64,000 nucleotides of DNA from Bradyrhizobium sp. WSM3983 (lineage in GTDB: Bacteria > Pseudomonadota > Alphaproteobacteria > Rhizobiales > Xanthobacteraceae): the NCBI RefSeq assembly GCF_000473045.1, contig NZ_AXAY01000006.1, forward strand, positions 1 to 64,000. Direction: 5' to 3'. Below are positions 1 through 8,056 of this stretch, piece after piece. Position 1 is the stretch's first letter, and each line of letters begins with the position of its first letter. The notes under the pieces are model-generated. The model was given only the letters and a program-made list of their open reading frames with translations, searched no databases and was not told the origin of the DNA. A program made the translations under genes and the position numbers.

Positions 1-150
1 CTCGACGCTCTTACGTTCGCCCGGCAATATCAAGCCGGTGCAATAGTCACGCAGCGGCCTCATCCGCACTGCCTGACCGATCACACTTCCAAGCCCAGCT
101 ACATAGGCCGCAAACCGTGCCCCGCTGCTTTCACCCTGATTGAGATCCAT
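1..150 (-). CDS. IS701-like transposase, N-terminal part (cut by window edge)
   Basis: An open frame starts with ATG at 150 and runs off the left edge (50 codons visible). The peptide contains RFAAYVAGLGSVIG followed by RPLRDYCTG and PGERKSVE, which I recognise as the conserved start of IS701-type DDE transposases. The catalytic domain would lie beyond the window. The gene is oriented away from the binding-protein gene that ends at 258, so the IS end must fall in the roughly 100 bp between them. Whether the element is intact cannot be judged from here. Confidence 0.7.
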   Translation of the reverse strand, partial: MDLNQGESSGARFAAYVAGLGSVIGQAVRMRPLRDYCTGLILPGERKSVE

Positions 151-166
151 CTGGCCCTCCGCATGC

Positions 167-200
167 CAAATATTGAATCTCCTCAAATATTTGATTCTCC
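167..200. repeat. Tandem AT-rich near-repeats upstream of the transposase
   Basis: Two adjacent copies of a 16-17 bp unit (CAAATATTGAATCTCC at 167-182, CAAATATTTGATTCTCC at 184-200) lie just upstream of the transposase start. The second contains the perfect palindrome TCAAATATTTGA at 183-194. They stand out in a GC-rich context and could be IS promoter or transposase-binding sites. The role is inferred from position only. Confidence 0.5.
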
Positions 201-235
201 GCCCACCGCGGCCGCGACCGAATGACTCAGTAAGA

Positions 236-256
236 CTAATCCACCCTACGAAGCCG
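236..256. repeat. Half copy of a GTAGGGTGGATTAG-type intergenic palindrome
   Basis: CTAATCCACCCTACG lies between the IS end and the stop codon at 258. It reads as one arm of the dispersed palindrome also seen, diverged, at 4394-4427. The opposite arm is missing here, which fits truncation near the IS junction. Confidence 0.4.
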
Positions 257-257
257 C

Positions 258-1589
258 TTACGGCAGCTTCAGCGACGTCTCGGCGTTGAACGGCTTCAGC
301 GTCTCGTCGGCGGCCTTCTGGGCGGCGACAAGGGCTTCCTTCGGCTGCTTCTTGCCGTTGAGGACCAGCATCACTTCGTCCTCCAGCGTCTTGCGCACCG
401 GCACGGTCTTGTAGGTCGCGAACCACGCCTTGGCGACGTCGAGCTGCTCGACGGCGGTCTTGGCGTCCGGGTTCTTGTTGAGGAAGTCGACCATGTCGGG
501 TGTCTTGTAGGCGGCCATGTTGGGCGCGAAATAGCCGGTGGCGCGGCTCCACCAGGCGCTCTTCTCGGGCGAGGTCATCCACTTGATCAGCGTCCAGGCG
601 GCCTTCTGCTTTTCGGCTTCCACGCCCGCCGGAATGATCAGAGAGGCGCCGCCGATCGGCACGGCGTTGCGGACGTTGCGCGGGATGAAAGCGACCTTGT
701 AGTTGAACTTGGCGTTCTCGCGCACATAGGTCAGCGAGCCCGTCGACAGCATCATCATCGCGGCGTTGCCGGAGATGAAGGAGGTGCTGACGGCAGGTCC
801 CGGCGTGGCGCCAGGCGTGTGAACCTTGTGCTTGTAGACGAGATCGCTCCACCAGGTCAGCGCGCCGAGCATCGAGGGCGTGTCGTAATAGACCTCGCCG
901 CCGAACTCCTCGTTGTAGTAGCGCCCGCCATTGCTCATGGTGAGCGTTTCCATCATCCAGCCGCAATAGTCGTAGGCGCAGGGGATGGCGATGCCCCATT
1001 GGGTCACCTTGTCGCCTTCGCGCTTGGTGAGCTTCTTGGCCCAGTCTGTGAGCTCGGCCCAGGTCTGCGGCGGCTTGTTCGGATCGAGGCCGGCTTCCTT
1101 GGCCTTGTCGGCGTTGATATAGAGCAGCGGCGTCGAATTGTGGAAGGGCACGCCGTAGACCGAGCGGTCGATCACCGCGTTGCCCTGCAGCGCCGGGAAG
1201 AACTGGCCCAAGAACTTTTCTTTGGTGCTGCCGTCGGCGGCAATCAGGCTGTCGAGATTGGTGAGCTCGTTCTCGATCTGCATGTCGAGCAGGAAGTTGG
1301 CCGACATGATCACGGCCGACGGCGGCTTGCCGGCCTTGATCGAGGCGCGCGTCTTGATCAGCGTGTCGTCATAGGAGCCGGTGTAGACCGCGGTCGCCTT
1401 GATGCCGGGGTGACCCTCGTTGAACTCCTTGATCAAGGTGCCCATGTCGCGGGCGAGCTTGCCGTCGACGGGCACGGGGAAGAACAGATCGATCTCGGTC
1501 GGACCTTCGGCCATCGCCGGGAAGGCGAGGGCGCCTGCCATGGAGCCGGCCATGGCGAGGCCGAGCATAAGCCTGCGGGAGAACAGCAT
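258..1589 (-). CDS. ABC transporter extracellular substrate-binding protein (UgpB-like)
   Basis: This 443-residue protein has the length and pattern of family 1 solute-binding proteins for sugars and glycerol-3-phosphate. The start at 1589 is chosen because AGGAGA lies 8 nt upstream and the N-terminus then reads as a signal peptide: SRR at residues 4-6, a hydrophobic core, and cleavage after FPAMA. Mature motifs include SYDDTLIKTRA, VYGVPFHNSTPLLY and GGASLIIPAG. It should capture its substrate in the periplasm for the two permeases upstream (gap 11 bp). The phosphoesterase at the head of the operon suggests a glycerophosphodiester or similar phospho-compound, but the substrate is inferred. 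Confidence 0.88.
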   Translation of the reverse strand: MLFSRRLMLGLAMAGSMAGALAFPAMAEGPTEIDLFFPVPVDGKLARDMGTLIKEFNEGHPGIKATAVYTGSYDDTLIKTRASIKAGKPPSAVIMSANFLLDMQIENELTNLDSLIAADGSTKEKFLGQFFPALQGNAVIDRSVYGVPFHNSTPLLYINADKAKEAGLDPNKPPQTWAELTDWAKKLTKREGDKVTQWGIAIPCAYDYCGWMMETLTMSNGGRYYNEEFGGEVYYDTPSMLGALTWWSDLVYKHKVHTPGATPGPAVSTSFISGNAAMMMLSTGSLTYVRENAKFNYKVAFIPRNVRNAVPIGGASLIIPAGVEAEKQKAAWTLIKWMTSPEKSAWWSRATGYFAPNMAAYKTPDMVDFLNKNPDAKTAVEQLDVAKAWFATYKTVPVRKTLEDEVMLVLNGKKQPKEALVAAQKAADETLKPFNAETSLKLP

Positions 1590-1600
1590 CGACAAATCTC

Positions 1601-2470
1601 CTATTTGATGCCTGAGGTGACGAAAGAGCTGATGAAACGCTTCTGGAAGATCAGGAAGGTGATGAGCAGTGGTGCGATCACCATCAGCGTGCCTGCGGCA
1701 ATGGTGCCCCAGGCCTGCGTGCCTTCTGCGGTTGTGGTGAAGACGGAGAGGCCAACGGTGAGCGGTCGCTTGTCCGGCGAATTGATCACCATCAGCGGCC
1801 ACAGGAAGTCGTTCCAGTGGCTGGTGACCGAGATGATTGCAAACGCCGAGAAGCTCGGCAACGACAGCGGCACATAGATGTGACGGATGCGCTGGATCAG
1901 GCTCGCGCCGTCGATCAGGGCGGCGTCCTCGAGCTCGGTCGGAATGGCCTCGAACGCCTGGCGCATCAGGAAGGTGCCGAACGCGGACGCGAAGAACGGC
2001 ATCATCACGCCGGCAAGCGTGTCATAGAGGCCGAATTGCGCGATGATCCTCAAATTGGGAACGATCAGCAGCACCGGCACCAGCATCAGCTGCATCAGGA
2101 ACAAATAGAAGAGCAGCGTCTTGCCGGCGAAGTCGAGCCGCGCGAACGCAAAACCCGCGAGCGTGATGGTGACGAATTGCACCAGCAGGATGCCGGTGCA
2201 GATGATGGTGGTGTTGAGGAAGTAGCGCGGGAAATCGCCGATCTCCCAGGCGTCCCTGACATTGTCGAGCGTGGGTTTGAGGCTCGGCATCAGTTCTGCC
2301 ATGAGGCTGATGCCGTCGGAGGCCGGACGCAGCGTCGCCACGCCCATCCACAGGAACGGGATCAGCCAGGCGAGCGCGAGCAGCACGGTCAGCAAGAAGC
2401 CGAGCTTTGGCGTGATCTCGTTGCGGGTGGCGAGCGGGGCGTCCTTGTAGAGCGCATCGATCAGCTTCAT
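1601..2470 (-). CDS. ABC transporter permease, second subunit (UgpE/MalG-like)
   Basis: A 289-residue inner-membrane permease with about six hydrophobic segments. The EAA loop reads EDAALIDGASLIQRIRHIYVP at roughly residues 185-205, which contacts the ATPase in such importers. It overlaps the upstream permease gene by 4 bp and is followed 11 bp later by the binding-protein gene, so the three are co-transcribed and probably translationally coupled. Length and loop fit the MalG/UgpE class (usually 270-300 residues). No cognate ATP-binding gene is visible in the window. Confidence 0.9.
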   Translation of the reverse strand: MKLIDALYKDAPLATRNEITPKLGFLLTVLLALAWLIPFLWMGVATLRPASDGISLMAELMPSLKPTLDNVRDAWEIGDFPRYFLNTTIICTGILLVQFVTITLAGFAFARLDFAGKTLLFYLFLMQLMLVPVLLIVPNLRIIAQFGLYDTLAGVMMPFFASAFGTFLMRQAFEAIPTELEDAALIDGASLIQRIRHIYVPLSLPSFSAFAIISVTSHWNDFLWPLMVINSPDKRPLTVGLSVFTTTAEGTQAWGTIAAGTLMVIAPLLITFLIFQKRFISSFVTSGIK

Positions 2471-3417
2471 GCCCCGCCCTCGCGGTTCGCCATGGTGCGG
2501 AACGACAGCGCGGTGAGGGCCATCAGGGCGGCGAGCGTCAGCAGCGTTGCTGCCGAAGCCATGCCGATGTCGTAGTGCTCGACCGCCTGCTGGTAGATGT
2601 AGAACAGCACGAGATTGGTGGCGTTCGACGGTCCGCCCTTGGTCATGACGAAGACGTGGTCGACCTGCGTGACTGCGTTGAGCGTCGCGATCACGACGAC
2701 GAACAGGAAGGTGGGCTTGAGCTCCGGCAGGATGATGTAGCGCAGCCGCATCAACGGACCGGCGCCATCGAGATGCGCGGCTTCCATCACGTCCTCCGGC
2801 ACAGCCTGGAGGCCGGTGAGGAAGAACAGCATGTAGTAGCCGGCGTTCTTCCAGATCGTGATGATCATGATCGCATAAAGCGCGATGTCGGGGTCGCCGA
2901 GCCAGTTCGGCAGCACCGGCAGCAGGCGGCCGATGTAATAGTCGAGCAGGCCGACATTGGGCAGGAAGATAAAGAGAAACAGCGCGGAGGCCGCGACCAT
3001 CGGGATCAGCACCGGCAGGAACAGCGCAGCCCGCAGCGCGCTGGTCACGGCGTTGGTGCGCGCCAGCGCCAGCGCGAACAGCAGCGCGAGGCCGATGCTC
3101 GGGATCGCGGTGCCGATTGCGTAGATGAGGTTGTTGATGACAGCGCCGGTGAAGGCGGGATCGGCCAGCACCGCGGCGATATTGTCGAGGCCGACGAAGC
3201 GGAGCGGTGCCTTCGGCGTGGCGCGCTGATAGAGCGCATCGATCAGCACGCGCCCCATCGCGCCATAGGTGAACAGCGCGAGGAAGACGAGCGAGGGCAG
3301 CAACAGCAGATAAGCCGGCAGCGAGGCTTTGAAGCGGGTGGTGAACCGCGCCACGATGTGCAGGCGCGGCGGTACTGATGCCGCGACCGGGAGAGCCGCG
3401 GGTTCAGCGAGGCTCAT
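2467..3417 (-). CDS. ABC transporter permease, first subunit (UgpA/MalF-like)
   Basis: A 316-residue permease. I start it at 3417 (MSLAEPAALP), one base after the phosphoesterase stop. The longer open frame reaching 3534 only overlaps that gene in another frame. A cytoplasmic tail of about 35 residues is followed by a first membrane segment (AYLLLLPSLVFLALF) and further segments. The EAA loop is PEDVMEAAHLDGAGPLMRLR. It should form a heterodimeric channel with the product of the next gene, which overlaps it by 4 bp. It is typical of the sn-glycerol-3-phosphate and sugar importer family. Confidence 0.9.
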   Translation of the reverse strand: MSLAEPAALPVAASVPPRLHIVARFTTRFKASLPAYLLLLPSLVFLALFTYGAMGRVLIDALYQRATPKAPLRFVGLDNIAAVLADPAFTGAVINNLIYAIGTAIPSIGLALLFALALARTNAVTSALRAALFLPVLIPMVAASALFLFIFLPNVGLLDYYIGRLLPVLPNWLGDPDIALYAIMIITIWKNAGYYMLFFLTGLQAVPEDVMEAAHLDGAGPLMRLRYIILPELKPTFLFVVVIATLNAVTQVDHVFVMTKGGPSNATNLVLFYIYQQAVEHYDIGMASAATLLTLAALMALTALSFRTMANREGGA

Positions 3418-3418
3418 G

Positions 3419-4267
3419 TCACCGCCCGGGGAAATTGAGCGCATAGTCGCGGCCGTCCACTCCCGCAGGTGGCTCGAAGGGAAAGCGCAGACTGGTGTCG
3501 AGGAAGTCGTGGCTGTGCACGACCAGGTTCTCATCGTCGATCAGCACGACGCCATAGGCCGGCGGCTCGTGGCTCGCCAGATGCGGCGCGTCGGCATCGA
3601 GCTCGAACCAGACCTGGTGGTTGGTGCCGCGCAGCGTCGAGAACGGGATCTTGCCGTAGCTGCCGAAGATCGGCCGGTGCACATGGCCGAAGAAGAGATG
3701 GCGGATGCGCGAACGATAGGGTGCGATCACCTCGGCGAACTCCGCGCTCTGCTTCAGCGCGATCTCGTCCATCGCGTGCACGCCGACCGGGAACGGCGGA
3801 TGATGCATGAACACGACGAACGGCTGGTCTGCGGGCGCAGCGGCCAGCGTCTTCGCCAGCCAGTCAAATCGCCTGGCGCACATCTCGCCGGCATGGCTGG
3901 TCTCGTCCAGCGTATCGAGGAACACGAACAGGCCGTGCTCGGTGGTGCGGGTGCCCTGCACAAAGCCATTGGGATCGCGCGGCGCGGCCTTCAGCCCGTC
4001 GAGGCAGGCGACGCGTTTGTCGTGATTGCCGACCATGGCGATGTACGGCATTTTCAGCGCAGACATCGCCTCCGCGAAATTGCCGTAGGATTCCGGCTCG
4101 CCCCAATGGGTGAGGTCACCGGTCACGACCGCGAAGGCGGCGTCGGTGTGGTGCGTGTTGATGTCGGCGATCGCAGCATCCAGCCGCGCGCGCGGGTCGA
4201 GGCCATAGAGCTTCAGCCCCGGATTCGCGAGATGCGTGTCGGTGATGTGGATGAATTTGAACGGCAT
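3419..4267 (-). CDS. Calcineurin-like metallophosphodiesterase (GpdQ/class III PDE type)
   Basis: This 282-residue protein carries the complete binuclear metallophosphoesterase signature: DTH at residues 11-13, GDLTHWG near 50, GNHD near 81, HH in FMHHPP near 155 and GHVH near 195. This pattern is typical of GpdQ-type glycerophosphodiesterases and class III cyclic-nucleotide phosphodiesterases. It has no signal peptide, so it should act in the cytoplasm. It is the first gene of the importer operon, and the permease starts 1 bp after its stop, which suggests it hydrolyses a phosphodiester brought in by that transporter. The exact substrate is unknown. Confidence 0.88.
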   Translation of the reverse strand: MPFKFIHITDTHLANPGLKLYGLDPRARLDAAIADINTHHTDAAFAVVTGDLTHWGEPESYGNFAEAMSALKMPYIAMVGNHDKRVACLDGLKAAPRDPNGFVQGTRTTEHGLFVFLDTLDETSHAGEMCARRFDWLAKTLAAAPADQPFVVFMHHPPFPVGVHAMDEIALKQSAEFAEVIAPYRSRIRHLFFGHVHRPIFGSYGKIPFSTLRGTNHQVWFELDADAPHLASHEPPAYGVVLIDDENLVVHSHDFLDTSLRFPFEPPAGVDGRDYALNFPGR

Positions 4268-4393
4268 GGCGCGTCAGGACTGTTGGAGGATGGGCGCCTC
4301 CGGCAAGACGGCCCTGACAGGCCGTTAGAGCGCATGTGTATCAATTTGATGACAGCGGTTACCGGCGGCGGGACGCGTCCACAGCGCCAAAGT

Positions 4394-4427
4394 CGTAGCG
4401 TGGATCAGCCAAAGGCGTAGTCCACCG
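4394..4427. repeat. Dispersed intergenic palindrome (GTAGGGTGGAT family)
   Basis: CGTAGCGTGGATCAGCC and GGCGTAGTCCACCG form a short imperfect stem between the phosphoesterase (start 4267) and selO (stop 4467). It is a diverged copy of a palindromic element I associate with Bradyrhizobium intergenic regions. Nothing else was seen in the 200-bp gap. Confidence 0.45.
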
Positions 4428-4466
4428 AGTAAGCCGATTAGAGGTAGTGGCGAGTCAAGTTCAGCC

Positions 4467-5942
4467 TCACGTCCCGCAAAACGTCTGCAACACCCGCTGA
4501 TCCGGCAGCGGCGGGTCGGCGTACGCGGCGTACTCCGGCTGGTCCTGATACGGCTTCGCCAGCACCTTCACCAATTCCTCGAACGGCGCGTAGTTGTCAT
4601 CGTTGACGGCAGCCTGGATCACGGCTTCGACGCGGTGGTTGCGCGGGATGAACATTGGATTGACGGCGTGCATGGCGGCTTGCCGCTCGGTTGCGGTCTG
4701 CGGCTCCAATGCGGTGCGTTCGCGCCAGCGCCTGGCCCACTCATCAAAGGCGGTGGGGTCCATGAACTGGGCACGCGCGTCGTCCGCAGCGGGATCGCCT
4801 GCGGCATCGCCGAGCCTGCGGAAGGTGAGGGTGAAGTCGGCCTGGTTCTTGGCCATGGCATCCAGCAGGTCCTGGATCAGGGCCTCGTCGCCGTCACGTT
4901 CCGTGAACAGGCCGATCTTCTTGCGCAGGCCCGCCTGATAGGCGTCGCTGAATGTCTCGCTGAACGCGCCGAGAATGTCCTGCGCTTCCGCGACCGCCTT
5001 CTCCTGGTCGTCGGAGAACAGCGGCAGCAGGCATTCTGCGAGTCGCGTCAGATTCCACAGCGCGATGCGCGGCTGGTTGGCGTAGGCGTAGCGGCCCATC
5101 TCGTCGATCGACGAAAACACCTGCGCAGGGTTGTAGGCGTCCATGAAGGCGCAGGGGCCGTAATCGATGGTCTCGCCGGAGATGGAACAGTTGTCGGTGT
5201 TCATCACGCCGTGGATGAAGCCGACCAGCAGCCAGCGCGCGATGAGCTCGGCCTGGCGCGCGACGACGCTCGCGAGCAGCGCGTGATAGGGCTGCTCGGC
5301 GTGAAGCAGGTCCGGATAGTGCCTGACGATGACGTGGTCGGCGAGCCGGCGGATGGCGTCGGTGTCGCGACGGACGGCGAAGAACTGGAAGGTGCCAACC
5401 CGGATGTGGCTCGCGGCGACGCGCGTCAGCACGGCGCCGGGCAGCGCGGTCTCGCGGATCACGTGCTCGCCGGTGACGACGGCGGCAAGCGAGCGCGTGG
5501 TCGGGATGCCGAGCGCAAACATCGCCTCGCTGACGATGTATTCGCGCAGCACCGGCCCGAGCGCCGCGCGGCCGTCGCCGCGGCGGGAGAAGGGCGTTGG
5601 TCCCGAGCCCTTGAGCTGGATATCGCGGCGGACGCCATCGTTGTCGATGACCTCGCCGAGCAGGATCGCGCGGCCGTCGCCGAGCTGGGGCACGAACTGC
5701 CCGAACTGGTGGCCGGCATAGGCCATGGCGATTGGGTCGGCTCCATCAGGAACCGTCTTTCCGGCCAGGATTTCGGCGCCCTCCGGGGTCTCCAGGATAT
5801 CAGGATCGAGCCCGAGCTGGACCGCCAAGGGCCGGTTCAGCTTGATCAGCCGGGGCGCGGCCACGGGGGTCGGCGCGACGCGGGCAAAGAAGCTGTCCGG
5901 CAGCGCCGAATACGAGTTCTGGAAGGGGAAATGGACCGTCAT
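4467..5942 (-). CDS. selO: Protein adenylyltransferase SelO (YdiU/UPF0061 family)
   Basis: A 491-residue pseudokinase-fold enzyme that in the characterised family transfers AMP from ATP to Ser/Thr/Tyr of target proteins. The start at 5942 gives the usual opening MTVHFPFQNSY; an upstream in-frame extension to 6077 has no family resemblance. Visible motifs are LPDSFFARV, LKGSGPTPFSRRGDGRAALG (nucleotide site), HGVMNTDNCSI and IDYGPCAFMD (metal and catalytic region). It ends in FCGT, with Cys where animal SelO has selenocysteine. Length matches the family (about 480). It is divergent from aspS with a 196-bp intergenic region. Confidence 0.95.
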   Translation of the reverse strand: MTVHFPFQNSYSALPDSFFARVAPTPVAAPRLIKLNRPLAVQLGLDPDILETPEGAEILAGKTVPDGADPIAMAYAGHQFGQFVPQLGDGRAILLGEVIDNDGVRRDIQLKGSGPTPFSRRGDGRAALGPVLREYIVSEAMFALGIPTTRSLAAVVTGEHVIRETALPGAVLTRVAASHIRVGTFQFFAVRRDTDAIRRLADHVIVRHYPDLLHAEQPYHALLASVVARQAELIARWLLVGFIHGVMNTDNCSISGETIDYGPCAFMDAYNPAQVFSSIDEMGRYAYANQPRIALWNLTRLAECLLPLFSDDQEKAVAEAQDILGAFSETFSDAYQAGLRKKIGLFTERDGDEALIQDLLDAMAKNQADFTLTFRRLGDAAGDPAADDARAQFMDPTAFDEWARRWRERTALEPQTATERQAAMHAVNPMFIPRNHRVEAVIQAAVNDDNYAPFEELVKVLAKPYQDQPEYAAYADPPLPDQRVLQTFCGT

Positions 5943-6138
5943 GGGCTCAAGATAGGGCTGGAACACCCGATGGAAAAGGCCGGCGGCTCGATAGGCCAAA
6001 ATTGGGGGCTTCGGGCCCAAAAACAGGCCGTTCCCTCGGTTGCCGCCCCCGGCCTCGTCGGGTAAACCCTGCCGCAACGTCGGACCGGTCGTTTCAGGCC
6101 GTCCGATTCGCTTCCTCAGACATCATTTTGGGACGACC

Positions 6139-7911
6139 ATGCATCGCTACCGGTCACATACATGCGGCGCGCTCCGCGAGAGCAACATCGGCGAGGCGGT
6201 CCGCCTGTCAGGCTGGGTCCATCGCGTCCGCGACCATGGCGGCGTGCTGTTCATCGATTTGCGCGACCATTACGGCCTGACCCAGTGCGTGGTCGATCCG
6301 GACTCGCCGGCATTCGCGCAGGCCGAGAAGCTGCGTTCGGAATTCGTGGTGCGGATGGACGGTAAGGCCCGCCGCCGCCCCGAAGGCACCGACAATGACG
6401 ATCTGCCGACCGGCAAGATCGAGATCTATGTCAGTGAGATCGAAGTGCTGGGGCCTGCCGGCGATCTGCCGCTGCCGGTGTTCGGCGACCAGGAATATCC
6501 CGAAGATATCAGGCTCAAATATCGCTTCTTGGATCTGCGTCGCGAAAAACTGCACCAGAACATCATGACGCGCGTCGAAATCATCAAGTCGATGCGTCGG
6601 CGCATGGAGGGGCAGGGCTTCTTCGAGTTCAACACCCCAATCCTGACCGCGTCCTCGCCGGAAGGCGCGCGCGACTTCCTGGTGCCGTCGCGCATCCATC
6701 CCGGCAAGTTCTATGCGCTGCCGCAGGCGCCGCAGCAGTACAAGCAGCTCTTGATGATGTCGGGCTTCGACCGCTACTTCCAGATCGCGCCCTGCTTCCG
6801 CGACGAGGACCCGCGCGCCGATCGTTTGCCGGGCGAGTTCTATCAGCTCGACGTCGAGATGAGCTTTGTCACGCAGGACGACGTCTTCGCGGCGATGGAG
6901 CCGGTCATCACCGGCGTGTTCGAGGAGTTCGCCAAGGGCAAGCCGGTGACGAAGGGGTGGCGCCGGATTCCGTTCGCCGAGGCGCTGCGCAAATACGGCA
7001 GCGACAAGCCGGATTTGCGCAACCCGATCGAGATGCAGGACGTCTCCGAGCATTTCCGCGGCTCCGGCTTCAAGGTGTTCGCGCGCATGCTCGAAGACCC
7101 CAAGAACCAGGTCTGGGCGATCCCGGCACCTAGCGGCGGCAGCCGCGCGTTCTGCGACCGCATGAATTCGTGGGCGCAAGGCGAAGGCCAGCCTGGTCTT
7201 GGCTACATCATGTGGCGCGAGGGCGGCGAGGGCGCTGGTCCCCTGGCGAACAACATCGGGCCGGAGCGCACCGCTGCGATCCGCGCGCAGATCGGCGTCA
7301 AGGAAGGCGATGCCGCCTTCTTCGTCGCCGGCGATCCGGACAAGTTCTGGAAGTTCTCGGGGCTGGCCCGCAACAAGGTCGCCGAGGAATTGAACCTCAC
7401 CGACAAGGAGCGGTTCGAGCTCGCCTGGATCGTCGACTTCCCGATGTACGAGTACAACGAGGACGACAAGAAGGTCGACTTCTCGCACAACCCGTTCTCG
7501 ATGCCGCAGGGCGGCCTTGACGCGCTGAAAGATCAGGATCCGCTGACCATCAAGGCGTTCCAGTACGACATCACTTGCAACGGCTACGAGATCGCCTCCG
7601 GCGGCATCCGCAACCACGTGCCGGAAGCCATGGTGAAGGCGTTCGAGATTGCAGGTTATGGCGAGCAGGAAGTGGTCGATCGCTTCGGCGGCATGTACCG
7701 CGCCTTCCAGTACGGCGCCCCGCCGCATGGCGGCATGGCCGCGGGTGTCGACCGCATCGTCATGCTGCTCTGTGGCACCAACAATCTACGCGAGATCTCG
7801 CTGTTCCCGATGAACCAGCAGGCCATGGACCTGCTGATGGGCGCGCCCTCGGACGCCACCACCAAGCAGCTCCGCGAGCTGCATGTGAAGGTGAATCTGC
7901 CACAAAAGTAA
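6139..7911 (+). CDS. aspS: Aspartyl-tRNA synthetase
   Basis: A 590-residue class IIb synthetase that charges tRNA with aspartate in the cytoplasm. The start at 6139 gives [16 protein letters not shown], the usual bacterial opening. Domains in order are an N-terminal OB-fold anticodon-binding domain (about residues 1-110), class II motif 2 ([10 protein letters not shown] near 220), the bacterial insertion domain (about 290-420) and the C-terminal catalytic motif 3 ([17 protein letters not shown] near 535). Full length with no disruptions. As in many alphaproteobacteria it may be non-discriminating (Asp/Asn), which I cannot determine by eye. Confidence 0.97.
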   Translation: MHRYRSHTCGALRESNIGEAVRLSGWVHRVRDHGGVLFIDLRDHYGLTQCVVDPDSPAFAQAEKLRSEFVVRMDGKARRRPEGTDNDDLPTGKIEIYVSEIEVLGPAGDLPLPVFGDQEYPEDIRLKYRFLDLRREKLHQNIMTRVEIIKSMRRRMEGQGFFEFNTPILTASSPEGARDFLVPSRIHPGKFYALPQAPQQYKQLLMMSGFDRYFQIAPCFRDEDPRADRLPGEFYQLDVEMSFVTQDDVFAAMEPVITGVFEEFAKGKPVTKGWRRIPFAEALRKYGSDKPDLRNPIEMQDVSEHFRGSGFKVFARMLEDPKNQVWAIPAPSGGSRAFCDRMNSWAQGEGQPGLGYIMWREGGEGAGPLANNIGPERTAAIRAQIGVKEGDAAFFVAGDPDKFWKFSGLARNKVAEELNLTDKERFELAWIVDFPMYEYNEDDKKVDFSHNPFSMPQGGLDALKDQDPLTIKAFQYDITCNGYEIASGGIRNHVPEAMVKAFEIAGYGEQEVVDRFGGMYRAFQYGAPPHGGMAAGVDRIVMLLCGTNNLREISLFPMNQQAMDLLMGAPSDATTKQLRELHVKVNLPQK

Positions 7912-8056
7912 GGGCTCGTGCCCCGGACGCAGCGCAGCGCTGCTTCAGCGGTGCGCTGCAGAGCCGGGGCCCACGTCTCGGCGAAACAGCAGTCTCTTCT
8001 GGGTCCCGGCTCTGCGCAGCGTCACTGCGTGCCGCAGCGCGTCCGGGACACGAGAC
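7912..8056. repeat. Long intergenic inverted repeat (Bradyrhizobium-type)
   Basis: The whole gap between the convergent aspS and 8057-10033 genes is one imperfect inverted repeat. CGTGCCCCGGACGCAGCGC on the left pairs with GCAGCGCGTCCGGGACACG on the right, with inner arms AGAGCCGGGGCCCA and TGGGTCCCGGCTCT. The length and arms match a dispersed repeat family I recognise from Bradyrhizobium. It may also act as a transcription barrier between the convergent genes. Confidence 0.7.

Noticed and set aside
6208..7728. Long reverse-strand open frame across aspS
   Set aside because: It is antisense to a certain gene, rich in Arg/His/Ala with no family motifs; a by-product of high-GC third positions.
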